Of a DNA stretch of 64,000 nucleotides, positions 1 through 7,916 are shown in pieces. The notes beneath the pieces are model-generated. The model worked only from the letters and a program-made list of their open reading frames with translations, made no database searches and was not told the DNA's origin. Both the position numbers and the translations under genes were made by a program. Each line of letters starts with the position of its first letter. Position 1 is the stretch's first letter. Origin of the DNA: CAZCTC01 sp964501335 (lineage in GTDB: Bacteria > Chloroflexota > Anaerolineae > B4-G1 > SLSP01); contig CAZCTC010000009.1 in NCBI GenBank assembly GCA_964501335.1, forward strand, positions 1-64,000. Direction: 5' to 3'.

Positions 1-120
1 CCGGCAGCGCATCTTCGCCACGAATCTCCTGGAAGCGCATTGCGCCTTCACAACCGCAGGGGGGAGGGATTAGGGAGAGGGCCTGCACACCAAAACATAG
101 CCTTTTCCAGATCCCTCTCT
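1..120. repeat. Composite dispersed repeat at window edge
   Basis: Bases 1-90 closely resemble the reverse complement of 32800-32896: both hold a GCGCATCTTC core, TCTCCTG, AAGCGC and then a purine-rich GGGGGAGGGAT run. Bases 99-117 are the reverse complement of the CTGGAAAAGGCTATGTTT segment at 32590. The stretch is therefore two intergenic repeat modules joined in inverted orientation relative to 32590-32900. Bases 118-150 (CTCTGCG...CCTCTGCGTTA) resemble 25478-25517. No credible gene was seen in 1-164. Confidence 0.6.
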
Positions 121-164
121 GCGATCTCCGCGCCTCTGCGTTATATTCTGTCTGAATGCCTATT

Positions 165-1196
165 TTACCGCAAAAACTCTTCTGCGCTGTGACAGGCCAC
201 CCAATGCCCCGGGCGCAATTCGCGCAGCACCGGCGTCTCCTGACCGCACTCCTTCCGCGCCTGCCCGCACCGCTGAAAGAACCGGCAACCGGGCGGCGGA
301 TTGATCGGATTGGGAATCTCGCCTTCCGGCATCGGCTGCTTCCGCCGCTGCAACGGATCGGGCACCGGCACTGCCGCCAGCAACGCCTGCGTGTAGGGGT
401 GTAACGGATGGGTGTAAACCTCGGCCAGATCGCCCAGCTCCATCATCATCCCCAGATAGAGAATCCCGATCCGATCGCAGATATATTTCGCCGTGGCCAG
501 ATCGTGCGTGATAAAGAGATAAGTCAGATTGAACTCCCGCTTCAGCTGGTTCATCAGATCCAGCAGCAGCGCCCGCACACTCACATCCGCCATCGCAATC
601 GGCTCGTCGGCCAGGATCAGATCCGGCCGGGTCACTAACGCCCGGGCAATCACCGCCCGCTGTCGCTGCCCGCCCGACGTCTGGTGGGGAAACTTAGAGA
701 AAAAATACTCCGCCGGAGAAAGGCCTACCTTTTCCATAATCTCGATGGTGATCTGTCGTTGTTCCTCCAGCGGCTTCTCCGGGAAATGCACCCGCAACCC
801 GTAGCCGATCCCATCGCCCAACGACATCCGGGGATTCAACGAAGCCATCGGATCCTGGTAGATGATCTGCATCCGCCGGCGCAACTTCCGCAGCGCCTCC
901 GGCCCCATCGTCGAAAGATCGGTGCCGTCAAAATGGACCGAACCGCCGGTCGGCGGCTCCATCCCGACCACCAGCCGCCCCGTCGTACTCTTACCGCTGC
1001 CGCTCTCGCCGGCCAGCCCCAACACCTCGCCCCGGCGAATGGCAAACGAAACCCCATCCACCGCATGGACAAAATCCTGCTGCCGGCCGAACAACCGGTC
1101 CACAAAATTCTGCTGCACCGGATACCACTTCTTCAGATCCCGCACCTCGACCAGGGTCTCCGCGCCGGGCGTCGATTTAACCTTCTGCTCGCTCAT
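165..1196 (-). CDS. oppF: Oligopeptide ABC transporter ATP-binding protein (OppF/DppF)
   Basis: Cytoplasmic ATPase subunit of a peptide importer, 343 residues. Visible are Walker A GESGSGKST, the signature TSGGQRQR, Walker B LILADEP, the H-loop in FITHDLA, and the C-terminal oligo/HPY region HPLHPYTQALL followed by a Cys pair in GCRFFQRCGQARKEC. The D-loop region reads AMAD where SALD is usual, a conservative oddity. The longer frame reaching 1331 is rejected because ATG 1194-1196 overlaps the oppD stop as ATGA, typical of translational coupling. It is the last gene of the operon running from 6609 to 165, and OppF normally pairs with OppD to drive the OppB/OppC channel. The substrate is presumed to be peptides; other Opp-family substrates such as nickel or oligosaccharides cannot be excluded. 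Confidence 0.93.
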   Translation of the reverse strand: MSEQKVKSTPGAETLVEVRDLKKWYPVQQNFVDRLFGRQQDFVHAVDGVSFAIRRGEVLGLAGESGSGKSTTGRLVVGMEPPTGGSVHFDGTDLSTMGPEALRKLRRRMQIIYQDPMASLNPRMSLGDGIGYGLRVHFPEKPLEEQRQITIEIMEKVGLSPAEYFFSKFPHQTSGGQRQRAVIARALVTRPDLILADEPIAMADVSVRALLLDLMNQLKREFNLTYLFITHDLATAKYICDRIGILYLGMMMELGDLAEVYTHPLHPYTQALLAAVPVPDPLQRRKQPMPEGEIPNPINPPPGCRFFQRCGQARKECGQETPVLRELRPGHWVACHSAEEFLR

Positions 1197-2206
1197 GATT
1201 GCCCCTTTGTCGTCCCTTGATCCTGATACAGCCAGCAATGCACCAGCTGTCCGCTCTGAGCCGCCGTCAGCTTCGGCTCCTGCATCGCACAGATCGGCAG
1301 GGCCCGCGGACAACGGGGATGGAACCGGCACCCCAGCGGGGGATGCGTGAGATTGGGCGGTTCACCCGGCATCTTATAGAGCACCTGGCGTTCATTCAAT
1401 TTGACGCTGGGCACAGACTGCAACAACCCCTCAGTATAAGGATGCAGCGGCTTCGCAAAGACATCGTAGACCGAACCGATTTCCGCAATCTGCCCGGCAT
1501 ACATCACCGCAATCCGATCCGCCAGCTCGGCCACCAGAGCAATATTGTGCGTAATCATCACAATCGTGACTCCAAACTCATCCCGCAGCTGCCGGAACTG
1601 ATCCAGCAATTTAGCCTCTACAATCACATCCAGCGAAGTCGTCGCTTCGTCGGCGATAATCAGCTCGGCATTGAGCGCCAACCCCAACCCGATCATGACC
1701 CGCTGCCGCATCCCGCCGGAAAGCTGATGCGGATAATCCTTCAGCCGGCGCCGTTGAATGCCCAGCCGTTCCAGCAACCCGGCCACCCGTTCCAGGACCT
1801 CGGTGCCCACCCGCTTCTTCTCATGGACCTCGATCGCTTCGATCATATGTTCGTCCACGCGCTGCACCGGATTCAATGACGTCATCGGGTCCTGAAAGAT
1901 CATGCTGGCCCGCCGACCCCGGTAATCGCGCAGCTGCTCTTCATCATATTTCAGGATATTCTGACCATCGAAGAGGATCTCCCCTTCGATCTTCGCCTGT
2001 GGAGGCGCCATCCGCAACAGCGCCTTGCCCAGCGTACTTTTTCCACAACCGCTCTCCCCCACCAATCCGATGATCTCACCGCGATAAATGTCAAAGGAAA
2101 TGTGATCCGTGGCGCTCAGCAATCCCAGCCGGGTGCGATACGCCAGCGAGAGATCCCGGATCTGCACCAAAGTCTTCTTGTCCTGCGAACCCGTAGAGCT
2201 TTCCAT
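1193..2206 (-). CDS. oppD: Oligopeptide ABC transporter ATP-binding protein (OppD/DppD)
   Basis: First of the two ATPases of the peptide importer, 337 residues. It shows Walker A GESGCGKST, Q-loop MIFQDPMTSLNP, signature LSGGMRQR, Walker B IIADEATTSLDV, H-loop MITHN, and the C-terminal oligo/HPY block HPLHPYTEGLL with GCRFHPRCPRALPIC, whose cysteines are usual in this family. ATG 2204-2206 was chosen because the ATPase homology starts right after it and the stop of oppC (2209-2211) is only 2 nt upstream. The frame extending to 2365 merely overlaps oppC. It overlaps oppF by four bases, so the two ATPases should be translated in a coupled fashion. Confidence 0.94.
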   Translation of the reverse strand: MESSTGSQDKKTLVQIRDLSLAYRTRLGLLSATDHISFDIYRGEIIGLVGESGCGKSTLGKALLRMAPPQAKIEGEILFDGQNILKYDEEQLRDYRGRRASMIFQDPMTSLNPVQRVDEHMIEAIEVHEKKRVGTEVLERVAGLLERLGIQRRRLKDYPHQLSGGMRQRVMIGLGLALNAELIIADEATTSLDVIVEAKLLDQFRQLRDEFGVTIVMITHNIALVAELADRIAVMYAGQIAEIGSVYDVFAKPLHPYTEGLLQSVPSVKLNERQVLYKMPGEPPNLTHPPLGCRFHPRCPRALPICAMQEPKLTAAQSGQLVHCWLYQDQGTTKGQS

Positions 2207-2208
2207 CG

Positions 2209-3447
2209 TTATAACTCCGCCAACCGGGGATTGAGAATTTCCGAAAGGCTCTCCCCCAACATACTGAACGACAGGGTCACCAGCGTCACCATGGCGCCGG
2301 GGAAAGTAATCAACCACCAGGCCCGCCGCAGATAATCCTGCCCGCGCGCCAGATCGATCCCCCAATCCGGCGTATCCGGCGGCAGCCCCAATCCCAGGAA
2401 GCTCAGACCGGCCTCCGTCAGAATCGCATCCGCCACATTGACCGAGAAGATGATGACCACCGAGGGGATCACATTGGGGAAAATATAATCGCGCAGGATC
2501 TGGAAAGGCGTGGCCCCCAGACTGCGGGCCGCATCGACATACAGCTCCTGTTTGACCGCCATCGTCTGGCCCCGAACGATACGGAAATAGGTGGGAATGT
2601 AAATCACCGCAATGGCGATGATGATATTCCCGATCCCCGGTCCCAGCACGGAAGCGATCGCGATCGCCAGAATCAGGCTGGGGAAAGCGTAGACGCTGTC
2701 CATCAACAACGTCAACACCCGATCCACAGGGCCGCCCACAAAACCACTCAACAGCCCCAACGGCACCCCACAGAGGATCGCCACCAGGGCCGAACTCAAC
2801 CCAACGATCAAAGCAATCCGGGTCCCCCAGATAATCCGGCTGAACACATCCTGCCCCAGCTGGTTGGTGCCCAACACAAAGCCCTGGCCGGTCGATTGAC
2901 GCAACGGCCCGACAATCGCCAGTTCCCCATAATGGCCCAGCAACGGTTCCAATTCAGCCGGAGCCGCCACGACGGCATTGATCTGGCCGTCATCCAGCGC
3001 CTTCAACGCTTCATCCAACGTTTGATAACGCTGCGGTCGGGGCTGATAGCGCTGGCCGTCCGCCTCCGAGAAACTCGTCACGGCCTCCCGCAGCGCCTGG
3101 CTGGCCGAACTGCCGACCACAATCCCGATCCGATGGTCCGTCGTCCCCACATCCCGCAGGGATTGGATATTCGAACCATCGGCAGCCACCAGCACATAAT
3201 CCGAAGGCGGTTCCCCCGGCGCCAACAGCGAAGGCCCGACCTCCGCCCGCGGATCATAAGGCGCGAAGAACTGCGGAACCACCCCAACGATAATCACAAA
3301 CAACAACAAAACGGCACTGATGACCACAAACCACCAGTCCCCCCCGTACCACTTGCGCGCCCGCAAAATCCGGCGCACCAGTCCCACCCGATCCAGATCG
3401 CGCTGCCACTGAGGTACAGCTTCTACAGTTTTGGTTTCGGTTGTCAT
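2209..3447 (-). CDS. oppC: Peptide ABC transporter permease OppC/DppC with extra extracytoplasmic domain
   Basis: Inner-membrane channel subunit, 412 residues against about 290-330 for most OppC/DppC proteins. Residues 36-60 form the first membrane helix (WWFVVISAVLLLFVIIVGVV). The permease core starts at FVLGTNQLGQDVFSRI (about 190) and contains the EAA loop (DAARSLGATPFQILRDYIFPNV). Between these, about residues 82-188 are an insertion in the first extracytoplasmic loop. It reads like half of an SBP_bac_3 amino-acid-binding protein: HRIGIVVGSSASQAL, then YQTLDEALKALDDGQINAVV, then a hydrophobic strand. It lies between oppB (15 nt upstream) and oppD (2 nt downstream). The permease assignment is secure; the ligand-sensing role of the insert is inference. 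Confidence 0.9.
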   Translation of the reverse strand: MTTETKTVEAVPQWQRDLDRVGLVRRILRARKWYGGDWWFVVISAVLLLFVIIVGVVPQFFAPYDPRAEVGPSLLAPGEPPSDYVLVAADGSNIQSLRDVGTTDHRIGIVVGSSASQALREAVTSFSEADGQRYQPRPQRYQTLDEALKALDDGQINAVVAAPAELEPLLGHYGELAIVGPLRQSTGQGFVLGTNQLGQDVFSRIIWGTRIALIVGLSSALVAILCGVPLGLLSGFVGGPVDRVLTLLMDSVYAFPSLILAIAIASVLGPGIGNIIIAIAVIYIPTYFRIVRGQTMAVKQELYVDAARSLGATPFQILRDYIFPNVIPSVVIIFSVNVADAILTEAGLSFLGLGLPPDTPDWGIDLARGQDYLRRAWWLITFPGAMVTLVTLSFSMLGESLSEILNPRLAEL

Positions 3448-3462
3448 GACGGCGCTCTCCCT

Positions 3463-4485
3463 TTAATAGCGAATCCGCGGATCGACAAAGGCGTAGAGGA
3501 TATCCACCGCCACACTGATCAATCCCACAGAAAGTGCAAAAACGGCAATCGCAGCCTGGACCGCCGTGTAATCGCGCAGCGCAATGCGTTCCACCAGATA
3601 TCGCCCCAGGCCCGGCCAGGAGAAAGTCGTCTCCGTCAACACGGCCCCGGCCAACATCAAGGCAAACTGCAACCCGATCAAAGTCAAAATCGGAATGAAC
3701 GTATTGTGAAGCGCATGGCGATAAACCAGACGGCCCTCGGAAAGTCCCCGGGCCCGTCCCGCGCTGATGAAATCTGTCTGCAACGTCTCGATCATATTCA
3801 CCCGGGTCAACCGGACAAACGGCCCCAACATAATCAAAGCCAGAGAAAGCGACGGCAGCACCAGATGCGCCAATACCGACTGCAAGGCCGGCCAGTTCTG
3901 AGCCACGATGGAATCCAAAATATAGAAATTCGTAGGTGATTTAAAAGTGGTCAACAACATAGCATCCATCCGCCCCGAAAGAGGCAGGATGGGAATTCGC
4001 ACAGCAAAGACAATCTGAAGGATCAACCCCAGAAAAAAGACCGGAATCGCATAGACAAAGATACTGAACAACCGGATCGCATAATCGGCAAATTTCTTTC
4101 GATTTTTGGCCGCATACGCCCCGCTGTAGATTCCCACCAATACCGTCAGAAACATCGAAGGGATCGCCATCTCAATCGTCGCCGGCAATTTCTCAGCCAG
4201 CTCATCCATAATCGGGCGCTCCCCCTGCGTCAACGCATTGCCGAAATCCAGCGTCACCATCCGCCAGATAAAATCCACATACTGCACGATCAACGGTCGA
4301 TTCAGCCCCAACCGTTCCCTAAGGGCATCCGCCTGCTCCGCACTGACCTTGGGCCCCAGCTGAGAACGGATCGGATCTCCGGGCAAAACACGCATGATCA
4401 AAAAGACCATCGTTACCAAAATTAAGACCATAGGAATGGTCAACAAAATCCGGGTAATGACAAAATTACGAAATGATGCAGACAT
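3463..4485 (-). CDS. oppB: Peptide ABC transporter permease OppB/DppB
   Basis: Inner-membrane channel subunit of normal length (340 residues). It begins with FVITRILLTIPMVLILVTMVFLIMRVLPGDP, the typical first helix plus LPGDP. It contains the EAA loop region (TDFISAGRARGLSEGRLVYRHALHN) and ends VDILYAFVDPRIRY, the standard OppB tail. It is cotranscribed with oppC (15-nt gap) and lies about 490 nt downstream of the binding-protein gene. That gap is filled with palindromic repeats, so transcription may be attenuated between the abundant binding protein and the membrane parts. Confidence 0.95.
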   Translation of the reverse strand: MSASFRNFVITRILLTIPMVLILVTMVFLIMRVLPGDPIRSQLGPKVSAEQADALRERLGLNRPLIVQYVDFIWRMVTLDFGNALTQGERPIMDELAEKLPATIEMAIPSMFLTVLVGIYSGAYAAKNRKKFADYAIRLFSIFVYAIPVFFLGLILQIVFAVRIPILPLSGRMDAMLLTTFKSPTNFYILDSIVAQNWPALQSVLAHLVLPSLSLALIMLGPFVRLTRVNMIETLQTDFISAGRARGLSEGRLVYRHALHNTFIPILTLIGLQFALMLAGAVLTETTFSWPGLGRYLVERIALRDYTAVQAAIAVFALSVGLISVAVDILYAFVDPRIRY

Positions 4486-4977
4486 ACCCTTACTCCCTTA
4501 TTGGTTCGTTGTTTCACCCGCCGTCGAGAGCCTGCACAACCAGGAACTTTTTATAGCCTCAACCCCACGGCTAACCGCGGCCGGAAATAAAAATCATGTT
4601 TTCGGCGGCTTTTTGAAGCCGCCGAAAACATGAATCAAAAACGCCCTTTCCATCCCGCGTGGCGCCACTTACCGATAGCAACTCCCGCCAGGACAAGACC
4701 CCCGCGTTCGAGATCCTTCGCCTTAAAACGATGAAAGAAAAACCATGTTTTCGCGGGCTTTCTGAAGCCCGCGAAAACATAAACAAAGATTTCTCTTCCC
4801 CATTCCGCGCGTCGCCTCTTACCGGGTAAAAGCCTCCTGCGGGACTTCATCCGAGACCCTGCGCCTGAAAAAATTGTGGGCGCGTAGAACTTCTGGAATC
4901 AAGGGCGGCCACATCGGGCCGCCCCTACGAAAAGGCGCTCCGCGGTAGGGGCGCCCCTGTGTGGGCGCCCTAAACCT
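4486..4977. repeat. Intergenic repeat block between SBP and oppB
   Basis: This 492-bp gap inside the opp operon carries two copies of the palindromic family. The hairpin at 4595-4632 has a perfect 17-bp stem and a 4-nt loop. The hairpin at 4745-4780 has a 16-bp stem whose bases differ (CGCGGGCTT instead of CGGCGGCTT) yet still pair. Each is followed by the associated tail, CCATCCCGCG...TTACCG...CTCCCGCC at 4650-4690 and CCATTCCGCGCGTCG...TTACCGGG at 4800-4850. Bases 4903-4970 hold two GTAGGGGCG-type inverted repeats. Small open frames here are not believable genes. Confidence 0.75.
4903..4970. repeat. Paired GTAGGGGC inverted repeats
   Basis: Two short palindromes face each other: GGGCGGCC...GGCCGCCC followed by CCTACG, then GGTAGGGGCGCCCC...GGGCGCCC. 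The same pair, swapped in order and orientation, occurs at 37101-37170 between sigA and yjbQ. Here it directly follows the stop codon of the binding-protein gene and may act as its 3' stabilising hairpin or terminator. Confidence 0.6.
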
Positions 4978-6609
4978 CTACTGGGCAATATAGGTAGCAT
5001 TGAAGACCAGATAGCGCAGCGTCGGCGCATTGATCGTCTCAACCGTCAACCCGCTGATACTGCTCAAGCGGGAAGCCTCGACAGGGCCGACGATACGCCA
5101 GGCAATATCGATCTCACCCTTCTCCACAGCCTGTCCCATCGTGGTCGCATCGGCAAAATAGCGGATGATGACCTTGGAAATGATGGGCTTATCTGTGCCG
5201 AAGTAATTGGGATTGGCTTCCAACACCATCTGCTCGCCGGGGACCAGCGAAACCATGCGGTATGGGCCGATACCGTCGAGTTTTTCAGGGAAGGCCACCA
5301 CCTCACCGTCGGGGAAGATAGCCGGGCTCGACGGAATAAACGGAGCCGCCGCCGCCAGAGCTGGGAAGAAACCAAAGGAAGCCTTCAAATTATAGACCAC
5401 CGTCTTCGCATCGGGAGCAGTGACATCCTTGACATAGTTCTGGATCAGACCGGAAACCTGACCTTCCAGGCTGAAGCGTTTCCAGGCGCGGACATAATCC
5501 TCGGCGGTGACCGGCGTGCCGTCGGCAAACTTCAGATTGTCCCGCAGAATAAAGGTGTAGGTCATCCCGTCTTCGCTGACCTCAGGGAAATCCACCGCCG
5601 CGCCGGGTTCCAGGTCAGAGGTCCCCGCCTTGTAGCGCAGAAGCGGAACGCCGGTATTCTTCAGGATTTCCCAGTCATGGGTAGCATAGGCATCCTGAGC
5701 ATCCAGGCTGTTCACCGCATCGGTCGTCCCGATGATGATGGTATCTTTGCTGCCCGAAGCCGGCTTGGCGGCGGCATCAAAATTCAAAATATTGTAATTG
5801 AATTCAAAGGGGGCACCGATCGCCACACCCTTGACGCCTTCACGATAAATAATAAATTCGGGCTCCCAGAAAAGCGGCAGGGTCGGAACTTCCACCGCAT
5901 AGAGCTCGCCGATCTGCTTGTACAGCTTTTCGCGTTCCGCCGGATCCGAAGAAGAAGCCGCGGCCAGCAACAGCTTGTCCATTTCCTCGTTACAATAATT
6001 CACGCCATTGTCGGGCGACTGCAAGCAGGAAGCGAAGGGCGTCAACCAGTTTTCGGGATCGGCAAAATCTGGGAACCAGCCCAGCATAAAGACCGGCAGC
6101 TCGCCCGCGACAAAGCTGTCGACGTACTCGCTCCATTCCTGGCTCTTCAAGGTCACGCGGACCAACCCGGTCTCTTCGATCTGCTCTTTGAGAACCTGCA
6201 TCACATCGGCCGTGTTGGTACCATAGTGTTCGGGAGGATACCACAACTCAAATTCAAAAGGAGCGTCTTTGGTATATCCCAGCTTGGTCAGGATCTCAAT
6301 TGCCTTATCCAGATCACGCTGCCCGTAGGCATCCATAAAAGGTTCGGTTGCATAAGGATAGCCTGGAGGAACCATCGAATAAGCCGGAATATTGCGACCT
6401 TCAAAAACCCGATCCACCATCGCCTCGCGGTCGATCGCCGCCGCAATGGCCTGCTTCAGTTCGGGGGTCCAAAGAAGTTTTCCTTCGGCAGCAGGGGCCT
6501 CGGCAGTGGCCGGAGCCGCTGTGGGCGTGGGCGTTACACAGCCAGTCAATACGAGCCCGACCAGCAAGATCAGGGCCAATACCGTCGACCAAAGGGGCTT
6601 GCGTTCCAT
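4978..6609 (-). CDS. Peptide ABC transporter substrate-binding lipoprotein, circularly permuted SBP_bac_5
   Basis: Extracytoplasmic ligand receptor of the importer, 543 residues. The N terminus has a signal helix and lipobox LVLTGC (Cys24) followed by a Thr/Ala/Pro linker, so it is membrane-anchored. The two halves are in reverse order. Residues 44-275 (LKQAIAAAIDREAMVDRV, YPPEHYG, LGWFPDFADPENWL, PLFWEPEFIIY) normally form the C-terminal half of SBP_bac_5 proteins. Residues 288-537 (NSLDAQDAYATHDWEIL, LRDNLKFADGTPVTAEDY, GIGPYRM, LEANPNYFG, LRYLVFN) normally form the N-terminal half. The break falls just after LRYLVFN, the strand that usually precedes VRQAI..AIDRE. RBS AAGGAG lies 9 nt before the ATG, and a strong promoter lies at 6712-6739. 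Confidence 0.88.
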   Translation of the reverse strand: MERKPLWSTVLALILLVGLVLTGCVTPTPTAAPATAEAPAAEGKLLWTPELKQAIAAAIDREAMVDRVFEGRNIPAYSMVPPGYPYATEPFMDAYGQRDLDKAIEILTKLGYTKDAPFEFELWYPPEHYGTNTADVMQVLKEQIEETGLVRVTLKSQEWSEYVDSFVAGELPVFMLGWFPDFADPENWLTPFASCLQSPDNGVNYCNEEMDKLLLAAASSSDPAEREKLYKQIGELYAVEVPTLPLFWEPEFIIYREGVKGVAIGAPFEFNYNILNFDAAAKPASGSKDTIIIGTTDAVNSLDAQDAYATHDWEILKNTGVPLLRYKAGTSDLEPGAAVDFPEVSEDGMTYTFILRDNLKFADGTPVTAEDYVRAWKRFSLEGQVSGLIQNYVKDVTAPDAKTVVYNLKASFGFFPALAAAAPFIPSSPAIFPDGEVVAFPEKLDGIGPYRMVSLVPGEQMVLEANPNYFGTDKPIISKVIIRYFADATTMGQAVEKGEIDIAWRIVGPVEASRLSSISGLTVETINAPTLRYLVFNATYIAQ

Positions 6610-6711
6610 CGATTCATTCTCCTTCCAAAAACTTTAAAGGATTGGGACCATCACAGAACCAGTGCGGATTGACTTAACCTCACCCCCCTTCCGCTCCCCA
6701 AAACTTTCTCG

Positions 6712-6739
6712 ATTATATGGATGCCGCGCGTAATGTCAA
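6712..6739 (-). promoter_or_regulatory. Consensus housekeeping promoter of the opp operon
   Basis: On the minus strand TTGACA (6734-6739) and TATAAT (6712-6717) match the sigma-70/SigA consensus in all twelve positions, with a 16-nt spacer. The predicted transcript starts near 6705 and leaves a leader of about 95 nt before the binding-protein ATG at 6609. Confidence 0.85.
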
Positions 6740-6760
6740 TTAAAAGGGGTGACATTTTGT

Positions 6761-6788
6761 AAAACGTGAAACGTGAAACGTGAAACGT
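6761..6788. repeat. Short ACGTGAA tandem repeat
   Basis: Three to four head-to-tail copies of a 7-bp unit (ACGTGAA) lie just upstream of the opp promoter. A fragment of it (AAAACGTGAAACG) recurs at 27328-27340 next to another palindrome copy. It could be an operator array or simply part of the dispersed repeat. Confidence 0.5.
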
Positions 6789-6790
6789 AA

Positions 6791-6876
6791 GGAAAACCGC
6801 ACAGGTAAAAAACTCTCTGCCCATCCTGCGCGTCGCTTCAAGCCGGGCATAAGCCGGTTGCGGGACGCTAAAAACT
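6791..6876. repeat. Palindrome-family element lacking the hairpin
   Basis: This segment carries the two flanking modules of the dispersed element, CCGCACAGGT and then CATCCTGCGCGTCGC...GCGGGACGCTAAAAA. The central CGGCGGCTT hairpin is absent, so flank and hairpin modules can occur separately. Confidence 0.55.
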
Positions 6877-6902
6877 GCCCCCCTTGCAAAAAACTTAACA
6901 CA

Positions 6903-6940
6903 AAACAGCGCGCCTCCCTGTTCCGGAAGGCGCGCTGTTT
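6903..6940 (-). terminator. Rho-independent terminator after secF
   Basis: A perfect 13-bp stem (AAACAGCGCGCCT and its complement) encloses a 12-nt loop 21 nt beyond the secF stop, with A/T runs on both sides. It would end the secD-secF transcript on the minus strand. Confidence 0.75.
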
Positions 6941-6960
6941 AAAAGTTAACCGAAAAAGCG

Positions 6961-7902
6961 CTACGCTGAAGCCGAAGAAGCCTCGTTGCGGCTTTCCCAC
7001 CAGGCCAGAATCGGCACCGCCACACACAGCGACGTGAAGGTTTCGCTCAACATACCGACCAGCATCGTCGCAATAAACGGCTTGATGCTTGCGCCGCCGA
7101 AGAGCAAAATCGCCACCATGACGAACATGGCATTCAACTGCGTGGCCAGGGAGCGGTGGACCGTTTCCATCACGCTGCGATTGACGATCAGTTCGTAGGG
7201 CTCGCCGCGGTGTCGAGGAATATTCTCGCGGATGCGGTCGAAGACCACGATCACATCCTGCACCGAGAAGCCGATAACGGTCAACAGCGCGGTCAGAAAG
7301 AGCGAATCCGCTTCCCAACCCATCAAGGTGCCCATCAAAGAGTAAAAGCCCAACGTCACGATCACATTCACCGACATGGCAATGAGCGAAGCCACGCCAT
7401 AGCGGAAAGCATGCGGAACGCGCCGGAACGAATACCAGATGAACAGCAAAACCGCAAAAGCCGCAAAGGTCACCGCCATACCGGCCGTGCGGGTCACTTC
7501 GCCGCCCACCGCAGCATCGACCGAATCAACGCTGCTCTTGGAGCGATCGACGGGGGCGACTTTTTCATTCAAAGCCACCAGAATCCCTTCGATCTGGTCG
7601 GCCGTGACCGCTTTGGTGCGGATCTGGAACTCGTAATCCGTGGCCGTCCCCAACCGCTGGATCATCGGCGACTGATCGCCCGTGATCGACACAAAGACAT
7701 CGTGAATGGCGGCTTCAGTCGGCACCTGATTCCCCGTCGGGGCAAACTGCACCGTGAACATACTGCCACCGACAAAATCAATGCTGATACGCATTAACTG
7801 CCCGTTCCGGGCAAGAGAAACTCCCATGGCAACCAGGCTCAGCACCAACAAAGCCCCGGCAATCCCAAAAAACAGACGACGATGTTGAACAAAATTGATC
7901 AT
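6961..7902 (-). CDS. secF: Protein translocase subunit SecF
   Basis: Integral membrane accessory of the Sec translocon, 313 residues, which with SecD uses the proton gradient to help pull proteins across the membrane. The first helix (about residues 10-30) is followed by ISIDFVGGSMFTVQF, the conserved Asp-Phe-x-Gly-Gly block after TM1. The second hallmark is IGFSVQDVIVVFDRIREN in the membrane bundle (about residues 205-225). RBS AGGAGAGG lies about 8 nt before ATG 7900-7902. It is 14 nt downstream of secD and followed by a strong hairpin, so secDF is a two-gene operon. Confidence 0.96.
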   Translation of the reverse strand: MINFVQHRRLFFGIAGALLVLSLVAMGVSLARNGQLMRISIDFVGGSMFTVQFAPTGNQVPTEAAIHDVFVSITGDQSPMIQRLGTATDYEFQIRTKAVTADQIEGILVALNEKVAPVDRSKSSVDSVDAAVGGEVTRTAGMAVTFAAFAVLLFIWYSFRRVPHAFRYGVASLIAMSVNVIVTLGFYSLMGTLMGWEADSLFLTALLTVIGFSVQDVIVVFDRIRENIPRHRGEPYELIVNRSVMETVHRSLATQLNAMFVMVAILLFGGASIKPFIATMLVGMLSETFTSLCVAVPILAWWESRNEASSASA

Positions 7903-7916
7903 GGTACGTACCTCTC

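Noticed and set aside
1..164. Partial gene at the left edge
   Set aside because: The sequence matches intergenic repeat modules found elsewhere in the window and has no convincing reading frame.
4571..4850. Small open frames of about 71-79 codons between SBP and oppB
   Set aside because: They translate repeat sequence, carry reverse-symmetric protein from the palindromes, and have no RBS.
6740..7318. 192-codon minus-strand frame near secF
   Set aside because: Shadow of secF in another frame extended through the terminator region.
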